A program made the position numbers and the translations under genes. Shown here one piece after another: positions 14,601 through 21,800 of a DNA stretch of 29,274 nt. The stretch comes from JAQBDA01 sp032124675 (lineage in GTDB: Bacteria; Chloroflexota; Anaerolineae; Anaerolineales; UBA4823), in contig JAQBDA010000269.1 of the NCBI GenBank assembly GCA_032124675.1, positions 1 to 29,274 of the forward strand, given 5' to 3'. The notes beneath the pieces were generated by a model. The model was given only the letters and a program-made list of their open reading frames with translations. It made no database searches and was not told the origin of the DNA. Within the stretch, counting starts at the first letter, position 1. Every line of letters begins with the position of its first letter.

Positions 14601-16046
14601 GTATCTACTCACGGTCCTGACTGGAGAGGTAACGAAGGCAAGCCGACTAAGGATTGAATAGCCTCAAAAGCATGCACACCTTGCAGTTCAGCGGTATCAA
14701 TAACCGAAGCCAGGGCAGCATAAGCTCTTGCGCCCCAACCGGAGCGGAAACCACCTGTAACTTTGCGATGGATCACCGATGGACGCAAGGTCCGCTCGCT
14801 GATATTGTTGGTTGGGCTCACATCGCTGCGCTGCAGACATACCAACAGACTGTCCCGATACTTTTGATAGCGGCGTTGCAGTCGCTGGGCTTCGGGTTGA
14901 GTGAGGGGTCGCCTGATCAGCCAGTCACACAGGCGTTCAAGTCGAGCGACTTGGCTCAGGAATTGATCAGGAGGCAATTGACCTCTTTGGTGGTGCAGTT
15001 GGATGGCGTGACGCAACAGGGCCTGCATGGCTCGCGGCCAGAAAGCCGTCGGATACAGATCGACCACTGCCTGCAAGTTGCGCAGTTGATGCGCCAGGCA
15101 GATTTGGTGTTGTTGTGCAGGCGCCTTCAACTGAGCTGGCAAGCAATCGCTCACCCAAACCTGGGCTTGGTGTTCGCTCATCACGTCCCGGATCACATCC
15201 GAGCTGCGATTGAAGCGGATCACATGCAAGACACCCGTCAAGCTGCAAAACACCCATTCCCACCAGTTCGAGCCATCCACTCGGCTGCCAGTCTCATCGG
15301 AATGGATAATGGCGCTCTGGCGCACCCTTTCCTGGATCAGCTGCACTTCTTGCAGGGCTTTATTCCCGGCTCGCTGCATGATCTTGTCGATCCCGCCCTG
15401 GCTGATCTCCACCCCATGCAGGTTGAGCATGGCCGCCTGCGTGCGCTGATAGCTCATGTGCTGTTCCTGACGGTAGTACACCACCGTCGCCCCCAACCTG
15501 GCTCCAAAGACCCGCTCCATCTCCAATCCCGCCGGAGGCTCACCAACCTGAGGCTTCCCGCACTCCGGGCAGCTCACCTCATACTGACGCACTTCAATCA
15601 CTTCCGCTTTGGCAGGCGGCAGCTCGGTGATTTGGTTCACGTCTCGCAAGACCCCTTCAGCATTCTGCAAATCCGTATGGCAACTTATGCAAGTCTCGGC
15701 TTTCACCACTACGATATGGTCGGGGTTCGCCACAATCTTGCGCTCGTGCTTCGGGTGACCTGCCGGCGGCCCATGCTTGCGCTTGCCTCGATCCGCCGGC
15801 AGGCTGCGCTTGTGATCCCGCGACGGCGGCTGCGACGAGTTGCTCGAATTGGTCGGCGGTTTCTCGCCCTTTTCCAGTTTCAGGCGCAGCGCTTCATAGT
15901 CGGCTTTCAATTGCACCCATTGTTCGTACTGGGTAAGCACCAGTTGGATCAATTCATCACGGCTCAACTGCGCCAGATCTTCTTGCGTCATAATGGCCCA
16001 ATCTTACCAAATCTTGCTCTTAATGTGCATGGGTGTGAGTAGATAC
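14601..16046 (-). mobile_element. Complete IS66-family element (ISBst12-like)
   Basis: The element is 1446 bp. Its ends are perfect 12-bp inverted repeats: GTATCTACTCAC (14601-14612) and GTGAGTAGATAC (16035-16046). It is flanked by an exact 8-bp direct repeat CTTTGGTT at 14593-14600 and 16047-16054; 8 bp is the target duplication known for IS66. A single transposase gene fills it, with no tnpA/tnpB, which matches the ISBst12 subgroup. The insertion lies between the MNT and radA genes and breaks no reading frame. Confidence 0.93.
14609..15991 (-). CDS. IS66-family transposase (TnpC type)
   Basis: A 460-aa DDE transposase. The N-terminus has a coiled-coil/leucine-rich part, then a Lys/Pro/Ser-rich linker (KPPTNSSNSSQPPSRDHKRS, the usual IS66 block). 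A zinc-binding pair follows (Cys101-x2-Cys104, Cys141-x2-Cys144). The catalytic core has Asp232 (IIHSDETG), Asp282 (VWVSDCLPAQ) and Glu399 (TNNISERTLRP), followed by the IS66 C-terminal signature RKVTGGFRSGWGARAYA. All three acidic residues and the ends are intact, so the element may be active. A long open frame on the opposite strand (14654-16042) is its shadow. Confidence 0.93.
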   Translation of the reverse strand: MTQEDLAQLSRDELIQLVLTQYEQWVQLKADYEALRLKLEKGEKPPTNSSNSSQPPSRDHKRSLPADRGKRKHGPPAGHPKHERKIVANPDHIVVVKAETCISCHTDLQNAEGVLRDVNQITELPPAKAEVIEVRQYEVSCPECGKPQVGEPPAGLEMERVFGARLGATVVYYRQEQHMSYQRTQAAMLNLHGVEISQGGIDKIMQRAGNKALQEVQLIQERVRQSAIIHSDETGSRVDGSNWWEWVFCSLTGVLHVIRFNRSSDVIRDVMSEHQAQVWVSDCLPAQLKAPAQQHQICLAHQLRNLQAVVDLYPTAFWPRAMQALLRHAIQLHHQRGQLPPDQFLSQVARLERLCDWLIRRPLTQPEAQRLQRRYQKYRDSLLVCLQRSDVSPTNNISERTLRPSVIHRKVTGGFRSGWGARAYAALASVIDTAELQGVHAFEAIQSLVGLPSLPLQSGP

Positions 16047-16054
16047 CTTTGGTT
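16047..16054 (+). repeat. Right copy of the IS target-site duplication
   Basis: CTTTGGTT directly after the right inverted end of the IS; see 14593-14600. Confidence 0.9.
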
Positions 16055-16064
16055 TACAGAACGC

Positions 16065-16093
16065 TTGTGCTAATCTTGATTCTCTGCTACAAT
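16065..16093 (+). promoter_or_regulatory. Candidate distal promoter of radA
   Basis: TTGTGC (16065-16070) and TACAAT (16088-16093) are 17 nt apart. It begins 18 nt inside the native DNA beyond the IS end, so the insertion left it intact but replaced everything upstream. Confidence 0.35.
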
Positions 16094-16128
16094 CCAGCCA
16101 GACCCTCCCCAGCCAAGACCATGCCAAC

Positions 16129-16155
16129 TCCCCTTATCCCCTAATCCCACCCCCG
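16129..16155 (+). repeat. C-rich CCCCTTATCCCCTAATCCC tract
   Basis: A low-complexity tract directly before the radA proximal -10 box. It is the same type as 5501-5519 and 12481-12516. Confidence 0.45.
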
Positions 16156-16159
16156 CAGA

Positions 16160-16165
16160 TATAAT
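16160..16165 (+). promoter_or_regulatory. Perfect -10 box before radA (leaderless candidate)
   Basis: TATAAT (16160-16165) is followed by 6 nt (ACCCCC) and then ATG 16172. No Shine-Dalgarno is present, so transcription from this box would start at or next to the ATG. Confidence 0.5.
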
Positions 16166-16171
16166 ACCCCC

Positions 16172-17584
16172 ATGCCCAAGATCAAAACCCAATTCGTTTG
16201 CCAGCAGTGCGGCCGCATCTCGGTGCGCGACATGGGGCGCTGTCCGCAGTGCGGCTCGTGGAACAGTTTCGTGGAAGAGGTGGTCGCCGCCGCGCCATCT
16301 GCTCCTGCCATTACCAGAACCGGGTTGGGGGGGCGCTCCGAGCCCCAGCGCCTGGCGCAGATCGGCGGTGATTACGAGGAACGCCTGCCCCTGCCGATCG
16401 CCGAGTTCGCCCGTGTACTGGGCGGCGGCGTGGTGCCCGGCTCGCTGGTGCTGATCGGTGGCGACCCCGGCATCGGCAAATCGACCCTGCTGCTGCAGCT
16501 GGCGCTGGAGATGGCGCACGACACACCCGTGCTGTACGTCTCCGGCGAAGAGTCCGAGCGCCAGATCAAGATGCGCGTCGCCCGCCTGCTGCGCAGCACC
16601 GGGAAAGACGAGAGCGGCTTCCCCGAGGCGCTTTATCTGGTCACCGAGACCGGCCTGGAGACCATCCTGGAGCACGTCATGCAGGTCAAGCCGCGCCTCT
16701 TGGTGGTCGATTCGATCCAGACCACCACCCTGCAGGAACTGGAATCGTCTGCCGGGTCGGTGTCGCAGGTGCGCGAGTGCGCCTCCCGCCTGCGCGAGCT
16801 GGCCAAGTCTTCCGGCATCGCAGTGTTCCTGATCGGTCATGTCACTAAGGAAGGTGCCATCGCTGGGCCACGCGTGCTGGAGCACATTGTCGACACCGTG
16901 CTGTATCTGGAGGGCGACCGCTTCCAGTCTTACCGCCTGCTGCGCTCGGTGAAGAACCGCTTCGGAGCCACTTCAGAGGTAGGTGTGTTCGAGATGCACG
17001 AGCGAGGCATGGTGGAGGTCAGCAACCCGTCGGAGGCCTTCCTGGCGGAGCGCATGGTCAATGCCCCCGGCTCGGCGATTGCCGTGACTATGGAGGGCAC
17101 GCGCCCGCTGCTGGTGGAGGTCCAGGGATTGACCAGCCCGACCACATTTGGCAACCCGCGCCGCACGCCCAACGGGGTGGACTTCAACCGCCTGCTGCTG
17201 ATCGTGGCGGTGCTCACCCGCCGGGTGGGGATGAGGCTGGGCGAGCAGGATATATTCGTCAACGTGGTGGGCGGGCTGACGGTGGGGGAGCCAGCCGCCG
17301 ACCTGTCGATCGCCACGGCCATTGCCTCCTCGATGCGCAACAGCCCGGTGCGTGCCGACCTGGCGCTGATCGGCGAAGTAGGGCTTTCCGGCGAGCTGCG
17401 CATGGTGGGGCAGATGCCGACCCGCCTGCGCGAGGCCGCCAGCCTGGGCTTTAAGGCCGCCATTGTCCCGCGGCGCATGCGACGCAGCGAACCCTGGCCC
17501 GAGGGGCTCCAGATCATCGAAGCCCGCTCGCTGCGCGAAGCCCTCAAACATGCCCTTCTGCAGGCGGAAACGGGTGAGGCGTGA
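16172..17584 (+). CDS. radA: DNA repair protein RadA (Sms)
   Basis: RadA is a RecA-like ATPase/helicase that acts in recombination and branch migration. The 470-aa protein has a C4 zinc finger (Cys10, Cys13, Cys24, Cys27 in CQQCG and CPQCGSW), Walker A GGDPGIGKSTLL (about residues 96-107), LYVSGEES and LLVVDSIQT (Walker B). The RadA-specific KNRFG motif starts at Lys261. A C-terminal Lon-protease-like domain (VNVVGGLTVGEPAADLSIA, ALIGEVGLSGELR) follows. Length and order are canonical. The start codon is fixed by the zinc finger spacing. It has no ribosome site; a perfect -10 box 6 nt upstream suggests a leaderless mRNA. It is the first gene right of the IS66 insertion. Confidence 0.97.
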   Translation: MPKIKTQFVCQQCGRISVRDMGRCPQCGSWNSFVEEVVAAAPSAPAITRTGLGGRSEPQRLAQIGGDYEERLPLPIAEFARVLGGGVVPGSLVLIGGDPGIGKSTLLLQLALEMAHDTPVLYVSGEESERQIKMRVARLLRSTGKDESGFPEALYLVTETGLETILEHVMQVKPRLLVVDSIQTTTLQELESSAGSVSQVRECASRLRELAKSSGIAVFLIGHVTKEGAIAGPRVLEHIVDTVLYLEGDRFQSYRLLRSVKNRFGATSEVGVFEMHERGMVEVSNPSEAFLAERMVNAPGSAIAVTMEGTRPLLVEVQGLTSPTTFGNPRRTPNGVDFNRLLLIVAVLTRRVGMRLGEQDIFVNVVGGLTVGEPAADLSIATAIASSMRNSPVRADLALIGEVGLSGELRMVGQMPTRLREAASLGFKAAIVPRRMRRSEPWPEGLQIIEARSLREALKHALLQAETGEA

Positions 17585-17586
17585 GG

Positions 17587-17599
17587 CGGGCGCAGCCCG
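17587..17599 (+). terminator. Weak hairpin after radA
   Basis: CGGGC (17587-17591), loop GCA, GCCCG (17595-17599) starts 2 nt after the radA stop and is followed by an AT-rich stretch (ATTAATTTTATTAT). The stem is only 5 bp, so termination would be partial. Confidence 0.3.
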
Positions 17600-17652
17600 A
17601 ATGCATTAATTTTATTATCACCTTCCCCGGTTAAAATCTACGTAAACTTACA

Positions 17653-17682
17653 TTGACGCTTCTACTGTTTGTCTGATAAATT
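17653..17682 (+). promoter_or_regulatory. Candidate promoter of the PucC-type carrier operon
   Basis: TTGACG (17653-17658) and TAAATT (17677-17682) are 18 nt apart. This is the only promoter-like pair seen in the 161-nt gap between radA and the carrier gene. Confidence 0.4.
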
Positions 17683-17745
17683 TGGAGAACTTCATCTCCT
17701 GGCTGGCAGGAGCCGGCCTATGGCAAGGAGGCAGCAGCTGCATAC

Positions 17746-19047
17746 ATGCTCGTCAAGCGCATACAATTAGGATTGATCCACGTGGCGGTCGCCATGACCC
17801 TGGTTCCGATCAACAGCACCCTGAACCGGGTGATGATCAAGGAGCTGGTTATCTCAGCCACGCTGGTTGCAATCCTGGCCTCGCTGCCGTATCTGTTCTC
17901 CCCGATCCAGGTGATCATCGGCTCTTTCTCAGACCGACACCCACTGTTCGGGCTGCGGCGTACGCCGTACATCCTTCTGGGTCTGCTGCTGACCGCTGCC
18001 GGGGTGATATTCTCGCCGCAGGTGGCTTTCATGATCGAGACAGATTTTTGGAGAGGGGTCGCGGCAGGCGTGCTGGTCTTCGGTGCCTGGGGGATGGGTT
18101 TTAATTTCGCCACCGTGTCTTACCTGTCGCTGGCCTCCGAGCTGTCGGGCGAGAAAGGCCGCGCCCGCACGGTGGCAGTGATGTGGTTTATGATGATCAC
18201 AAGCATCATCCTGACCTCCATCGCCCTCAGCCGCCTGGTGGACCCTTTTACCCGGGAAGCTCTAATCCGCTCATTCTGGATTGTGGGGCTGGTTGCACTG
18301 TTTCTCGGGCTGCTGGGCCTGCTGGGACTGGAAAAACGCTCCACCAAGAGTGCGCCGGCGGCTGACACCTACAGCTGGGGGGTGATGTTCCAGGCAATCC
18401 TGCAGAACCGCCAGGCAACGCTCTTCTTCTGGTACCTGACCATCCTGCTGGCAGCTATCCTGGGGCAGGACATCTTGCTCGAGCCCTTTGCCGGTGAGAC
18501 CTTCGGCATGACCGTGCGGCAGACCACCCGCATCACCTCCATCTGGGGTGTGTGCGTGCTGCTGGCGCTGCTGGCAGCTGGTGCGCTGGAAAACCGGGTC
18601 TCGAAACGCACCGTCGCCGGGATGGGAGGCGGGGGGGCATTGCTCGGTTTCCTGCTGATCGTCGCCAGCGGTCTGACCGCCAGCCTGGTCGTCTTTTACA
18701 GCGGGGTGGTATTCCTGGGCATCGGCACCGGTCTGGCGACCGTATCCAACCTGTCGTTGATGCTGGATATGACCGTAGCCAGCAACGTGGGCCTGTTCAT
18801 CGGCGCCTGGGGCATGTCGAATGCCATCTCGCGCCTGCTGGGCACGGTGCTGGGCGGCGTGGTGCGGGACGTGGTCACCCGTATCTCGCAGGATCCGGTG
18901 ATGGGCTACGTCGTCGTATTTGGCATCGAAGCCGCCATGCTGCTGGTATCGCTGGTCATGCTGCGCAGGATAGATGTCGATGAGTTCCAGCGCGAAGCGG
19001 AACAGCCCTCCCTGGTGGAGCGGGCCGCGGCTGCCAGCGAGGTGTAG
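17746..19047 (+). CDS. PucC/BCD-family MFS membrane protein
   Basis: A 433-aa, 12-helix MFS carrier. The N-terminus (IQLGLIHVAVAMTLVPINST, then LNRVMIKELVIS) and SFSDRHPLFGLRRTPYI are typical of the PucC / bacteriochlorophyll-delivery (BCD) family PF03209. The central blocks ASELSGEKGRARTVAVMWF and a second-half MSNAISRLLGTVLGGVVRD also match. In phototrophs these proteins help assemble antenna complexes, but relatives occur in non-phototrophic Chloroflexota. No photosynthesis gene is visible here, so its substrate is unknown. ATG 17746 is the only usable start; AAGGAGG lies 16 nt upstream, rather far. It is the first gene of a same-strand run with the HTH gene 57 nt downstream. Confidence 0.8.
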   Translation: MLVKRIQLGLIHVAVAMTLVPINSTLNRVMIKELVISATLVAILASLPYLFSPIQVIIGSFSDRHPLFGLRRTPYILLGLLLTAAGVIFSPQVAFMIETDFWRGVAAGVLVFGAWGMGFNFATVSYLSLASELSGEKGRARTVAVMWFMMITSIILTSIALSRLVDPFTREALIRSFWIVGLVALFLGLLGLLGLEKRSTKSAPAADTYSWGVMFQAILQNRQATLFFWYLTILLAAILGQDILLEPFAGETFGMTVRQTTRITSIWGVCVLLALLAAGALENRVSKRTVAGMGGGGALLGFLLIVASGLTASLVVFYSGVVFLGIGTGLATVSNLSLMLDMTVASNVGLFIGAWGMSNAISRLLGTVLGGVVRDVVTRISQDPVMGYVVVFGIEAAMLLVSLVMLRRIDVDEFQREAEQPSLVERAAAASEV

Positions 19048-19104
19048 GGGTTATGCAAGGCAGCGATCTTGAGGTTTTGGAAAGGTGGAGCAAGGGATAA
19101 TCGC

Positions 19105-19728
19105 ATGACCGGTGATTGGTTGAGCCTGAGCGATGTCGCCGGTATGCTGGGCGTGCACCCAAGCACGGTGCGCAGCTGGTCCGACCTTGGGGCGCTGCCG
19201 GTACACCGCACCCAGGGTGGTCACAGGCGCTACCTGCGTAGCGAGATCGAGCTGTGGATGCTTTCGCAGAGCGCCGAAGGCTCCGGCGACGCCCGCCTGG
19301 TGGTGCAGAACGCCTTGAAGAACACCCGCTTCAGCGTCAGTGAAGGCCGGCTGGGGCAGGAGGCCTGGTATATCAAGCTGGACAATGATGCCCGCCAACA
19401 GTACCGGCAAAGCGGGCGTATGCTGATGCAGGGTCTGATCGATTTCCTGTCTTCGGATGGCAAACTGGCGCGGGCAGAGGCACATGCCCTGGGCTACGAA
19501 TACGCCACGCGCGGCCGCCGTCACGGCCTCAGCGTTACGGATGCTGCCAACGCCTTCTTGTTCTTCCGCAATACGCTCCTGGAATCGATGCTCTCGGTTT
19601 ATGAGGCGGCTGCCGTCCAGTCTCCGTTTGCATGGAGCGATATGTTCCGCAAGATCAATGCCTTCACCGACCAGATCCTGCTGGCGCTGCTGGAAACCTA
19701 TGAAGCATTCAACCGGGGCAGCCGTTGA
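19105..19728 (+). CDS. MerR/excisionase-type HTH regulator with a helical sensor-like domain
   Basis: A 207-aa protein. Residues about 6-50 form a winged HTH of the MerR/excisionase sort (LSLSDVAGMLGVHPSTVRSW, then a GGHRRY signature). The rest (about 75-200) is helical and resembles RsbRD_N-like domains of stress regulators (QGLIDFLSSDGKLARAEAHA; VTDAANAFLFFRNTLLESML), a likeness from memory. There is no cofactor-binding motif such as a B12 DxHxxG. ATG 19105 is chosen because AAGGGA is 7 nt upstream; the frame extends to 19069 but no ribosome site supports that. Its TGA overlaps the TTG start of the next small gene, so it is translationally coupled. It could control this operon. Confidence 0.75.
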   Translation: MTGDWLSLSDVAGMLGVHPSTVRSWSDLGALPVHRTQGGHRRYLRSEIELWMLSQSAEGSGDARLVVQNALKNTRFSVSEGRLGQEAWYIKLDNDARQQYRQSGRMLMQGLIDFLSSDGKLARAEAHALGYEYATRGRRHGLSVTDAANAFLFFRNTLLESMLSVYEAAAVQSPFAWSDMFRKINAFTDQILLALLETYEAFNRGSR

Positions 19729-19889
19729 GCCTGGATGACCGACCTCCGAGCAGGCGCTACCAGCCAACGGGCAGGACAGAACGCCTGATTCCTCTGGTGT
19801 TGATCTTATTGCTGGTCGTCCTGGTGGCAGTCATCGTGTTGGTACTGGTAACAATGAGTGGTATTACTGGGTTCGGTGGGCTGGCTTAG
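19725..19889 (+). CDS. 54-aa single-helix membrane protein
   Basis: This gene is short enough to be missed by standard cut-offs. TTG 19725 overlaps the upstream TGA (TTGA), with GGGG about 6 nt before it; it ends at TAG 19887-19889. The product starts MSLDDRPPSRRYQPTGRTER, a polar Arg/Pro-rich cytosolic segment. One hydrophobic helix of about 22 Leu/Val/Ile residues (21-42) follows, then a short Gly-rich tail. The positive-inside charge pattern predicts N-in, C-out. Its neighbours are the HTH regulator and the 7-helix protein (38 nt downstream). It may be a regulator or stabiliser of that membrane protein; no family is recognised. Confidence 0.6.
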   Translation: MSLDDRPPSRRYQPTGRTERLIPLVLILLLVVLVAVIVLVLVTMSGITGFGGLA

Positions 19890-19927
19890 GGAGCAGCAGA
19901 GCATATATTACCGTAGTGGAGGCTGAC

Positions 19928-20641
19928 GTGCACTATCTTTCAATCCTCTCGACCATTATTTCTTTCGCTTTTGCAAGCTCAGTCTTCAACCGCTACCGGG
20001 AGCGCAAAGGCACCCATTTGCTATTGTGGGGCATCGGCCTGGTGTTCTTCGGGCTGGGCACGCTGACCGAGGTGATCTTGAGCTTTACCTTTAGCGAACT
20101 AGCCCTGAAGGTCTGGTACTTGAGCGGGGCGATGCTGACCGCTGCCTGGCTGGGTCAGGGCACCGTGCACCTGTTGGTTCGCAAACGCGGTGTGGCCTCA
20201 TCGCTGACCATCATCCTGACCATCGTCTCGGTTTTGGCAGCCGTGCTGGTGTTTATCGCTCCGCTGACGCCCGCTGTGAATGCATACGACCCAGGCGTGC
20301 CGATCTCGAGCCAGTACAAAGCGATCATGACCCGCAGCAGCCTGACGATTGCCCTGACAATACTGCTCAACATCTATGGCTCGATCACCCTGGTCGGCGG
20401 GGCGATCTATTCCGCCTACCTGTTCTGGCGCAAGAAAGTTCTGCTCAACCGCGTGGTTGGCAACATCCTGATTGCCGCTGGGGCGCTGCTGCCTGCCATG
20501 GGCGGTACGTTTATCCAGGCCGGGCTGGTGGACTGGCTGTATTTGAGCGAATTCCTAGGTGTGATCTTGATGTATACCGGGTTCATCCAGGCGACTGCCA
20601 GACCGGCGGTGGAAAGCAAGCCTGCGGTAACCGCTCCGTAG
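19928..20641 (+). CDS. Seven-helix membrane protein of unknown function
   Basis: A 237-aa protein with seven hydrophobic segments at about 4-21, 31-51, 60-80, 91-112, 139-165, 174-196 and 203-222, and a soluble Pro/Ala tail. The most distinctive blocks are WYLSGAMLTAAWLGQGTVHL in helix 3 and DWLYLSEFLGVILMYTGFIQ in helix 7. The loop between helices 4 and 5 is the longest (DPGVPISSQYKAIMTRSS). No retinal-type Lys or known transporter motif is seen. GTG 19928 is preferred over GTG 19916 because GGAGG (19918-19922) is 5 nt upstream and the protein then begins MHYLSIL, directly with helix 1. It is the last gene before the strong hairpin at 20670-20702. Confidence 0.7.
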   Translation: MHYLSILSTIISFAFASSVFNRYRERKGTHLLLWGIGLVFFGLGTLTEVILSFTFSELALKVWYLSGAMLTAAWLGQGTVHLLVRKRGVASSLTIILTIVSVLAAVLVFIAPLTPAVNAYDPGVPISSQYKAIMTRSSLTIALTILLNIYGSITLVGGAIYSAYLFWRKKVLLNRVVGNILIAAGALLPAMGGTFIQAGLVDWLYLSEFLGVILMYTGFIQATARPAVESKPAVTAP

Positions 20642-20669
20642 CAGTCCCTAGTTTCAGGATTTAAGAATC

Positions 20670-20702
20670 CATCCGCCCTCTCCATCGTGGAGAGGGCGGA
20701 TG
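20670..20702. terminator. Strong bidirectional hairpin terminator
   Basis: CATCCGCCCTCTCCA (20670-20684), loop TCG, TGGAGAGGGCGGATG (20688-20702): a perfect 15-bp stem followed by TTTG. It sits between the 3' ends of two convergent genes. The T-run is short, but the stem is exceptionally stable. Confidence 0.75.
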
Positions 20703-20792
20703 TTTGGGTATAACTGTCATCGTTCAATCTGTGCTGCGTCCCCCTTTCTGTGCGAACTTATGCTGCGTGAATTGGTCTGCCACCCTGCCCGG

Positions 20793-21800
20793 TCACGGGC
20801 AGACGACGTTCTTCTTGGGCTTGCCGTTCTTGGAGATCGCGTTGCAGACCCCCTTCAAACCGTTATTGTCTTTCGCCGGCTTGCTGTTCTTCTTGGCGTC
20901 TGGCTGATCAGCAGCCATATCATCGCCGGGCTGGTTGCTGCCATCCTTGTTCTTGTCCTTGTCCTTGTCTTTGCCAGTTTCTTTACCGTTCAGGTCCTGG
21001 CGCACGTGACCGACGCCGGTCTTCTCCGGCTTGCCGTATTCCTTGAAGATCTGTCCCATGCCGACGCCAGATTGTTTTAAGGCGACCAGCTCTTCGACCG
21101 TGACAGGCGTGCAGGCGGTGCCATCCCCCTCAGCGGGTTCCTGGCAGTCCTCTGATTCCTGGGCGATGGCATACAGCTTGACCAGTACGCCGAAGCCCAT
21201 CCCGTCGTCGTGGTAGGCGGCAATCTGGTCGCTGACCTGCTGCAGGTTCCCATCGCTTTCCAGCGCCCACTCGACAGCCAGTGTCTCCAGGGCGCCCTTC
21301 ACAGCATCGGCTGTAGTCGTGTCCTCGATCTGCATGGTGATCGGGTCGCCACCTGCAGCCGGCTCAGCAGTGAATGAGCCATCCTCGTTATAACCGGTCA
21401 CCCTGACCGCTTCCGCACCCACCGGGCAGCCCCTATCTTCCGGATCGACCCAATACCAGACGCCATCGACCAGTTGGGCGCAGCCATACGTGTTATCCAT
21501 GGCTTCCTGCAGGGCGGCTGTCAGGGTCTCCGGGTTGAGATCCCCGAAATACATCCCCAGGAGCAGTGCTACAGGGTGGCTTTCGTCGATATTGACATCC
21601 ACGGTGCACAGGCTGCCGTCCGCCAGCTCAACGGTCACCGTGCCCGTGCTGGCATCCACGGCGACCACTATCCCGGAGACAGTTCCTGCCGGGCAAGGAC
21701 CGGCTGCCACCTGGGCGCTAGGCGCTGCCAGGGCGGGTCCGAAGCTGAGCACTGCGATCGCTGAGATCAGGAAAAACGAGATTATCTTGTTGTGTTTCAT
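20793..21800 (-). CDS. Secreted Cys-containing protein with a Lys/Asp-rich tail
   Basis: A 335-aa protein with a clear signal peptide (MKHNKIISFFLISAIAVLSF, cleavage likely after ALA at about residue 25). The mature part has eight Cys residues, which could pair as disulfides. An N-terminal region resembles a small beta domain (GTVSGIVVAVDASTGTVTVE). Two related segments with spaced glycines follow: YHDDGMGFGVLVKLYAIA and LKQSGVGMGQIFKEYG. Then comes a highly charged GKDKDKDKNKDG tract and a basic C-terminus ending KKNVVCP. ATG 21800 is chosen from the signal peptide, with GGAG 9 nt upstream; the frame extends to 21917 without one. No enzymatic function is recognised. A cell-surface or wall-associated role is likely. 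Confidence 0.75.
   Translation of the reverse strand: MKHNKIISFFLISAIAVLSFGPALAAPSAQVAAGPCPAGTVSGIVVAVDASTGTVTVELADGSLCTVDVNIDESHPVALLLGMYFGDLNPETLTAALQEAMDNTYGCAQLVDGVWYWVDPEDRGCPVGAEAVRVTGYNEDGSFTAEPAAGGDPITMQIEDTTTADAVKGALETLAVEWALESDGNLQQVSDQIAAYHDDGMGFGVLVKLYAIAQESEDCQEPAEGDGTACTPVTVEELVALKQSGVGMGQIFKEYGKPEKTGVGHVRQDLNGKETGKDKDKDKNKDGSNQPGDDMAADQPDAKKNSKPAKDNNGLKGVCNAISKNGKPKKNVVCP

Noticed and set aside
14654..16042. Long 462-codon open frame antisense to the transposase
   Set aside because: It is a codon-bias shadow of the IS66 transposase; its translation shows no domain logic, whereas the opposite strand has all the IS66 motifs.
17682..18104. Frame of 140 codons ahead of and overlapping the PucC-type gene
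   Set aside because: It is out of frame with the carrier, its product is Gly/Arg/Asp-rich and unlike any protein, and it is a +1 shadow.
17746..19047. PucC-type gene as evidence that the organism is phototrophic
   Set aside because: No bacteriochlorophyll, reaction-centre or chlorosome gene is visible, and relatives of this carrier occur in non-phototrophs.
19928..20641. 7-helix protein as a rhodopsin
   Set aside because: There is no Lys in the middle of helix 7 and no retinal-pocket signature; helix number alone is not evidence.
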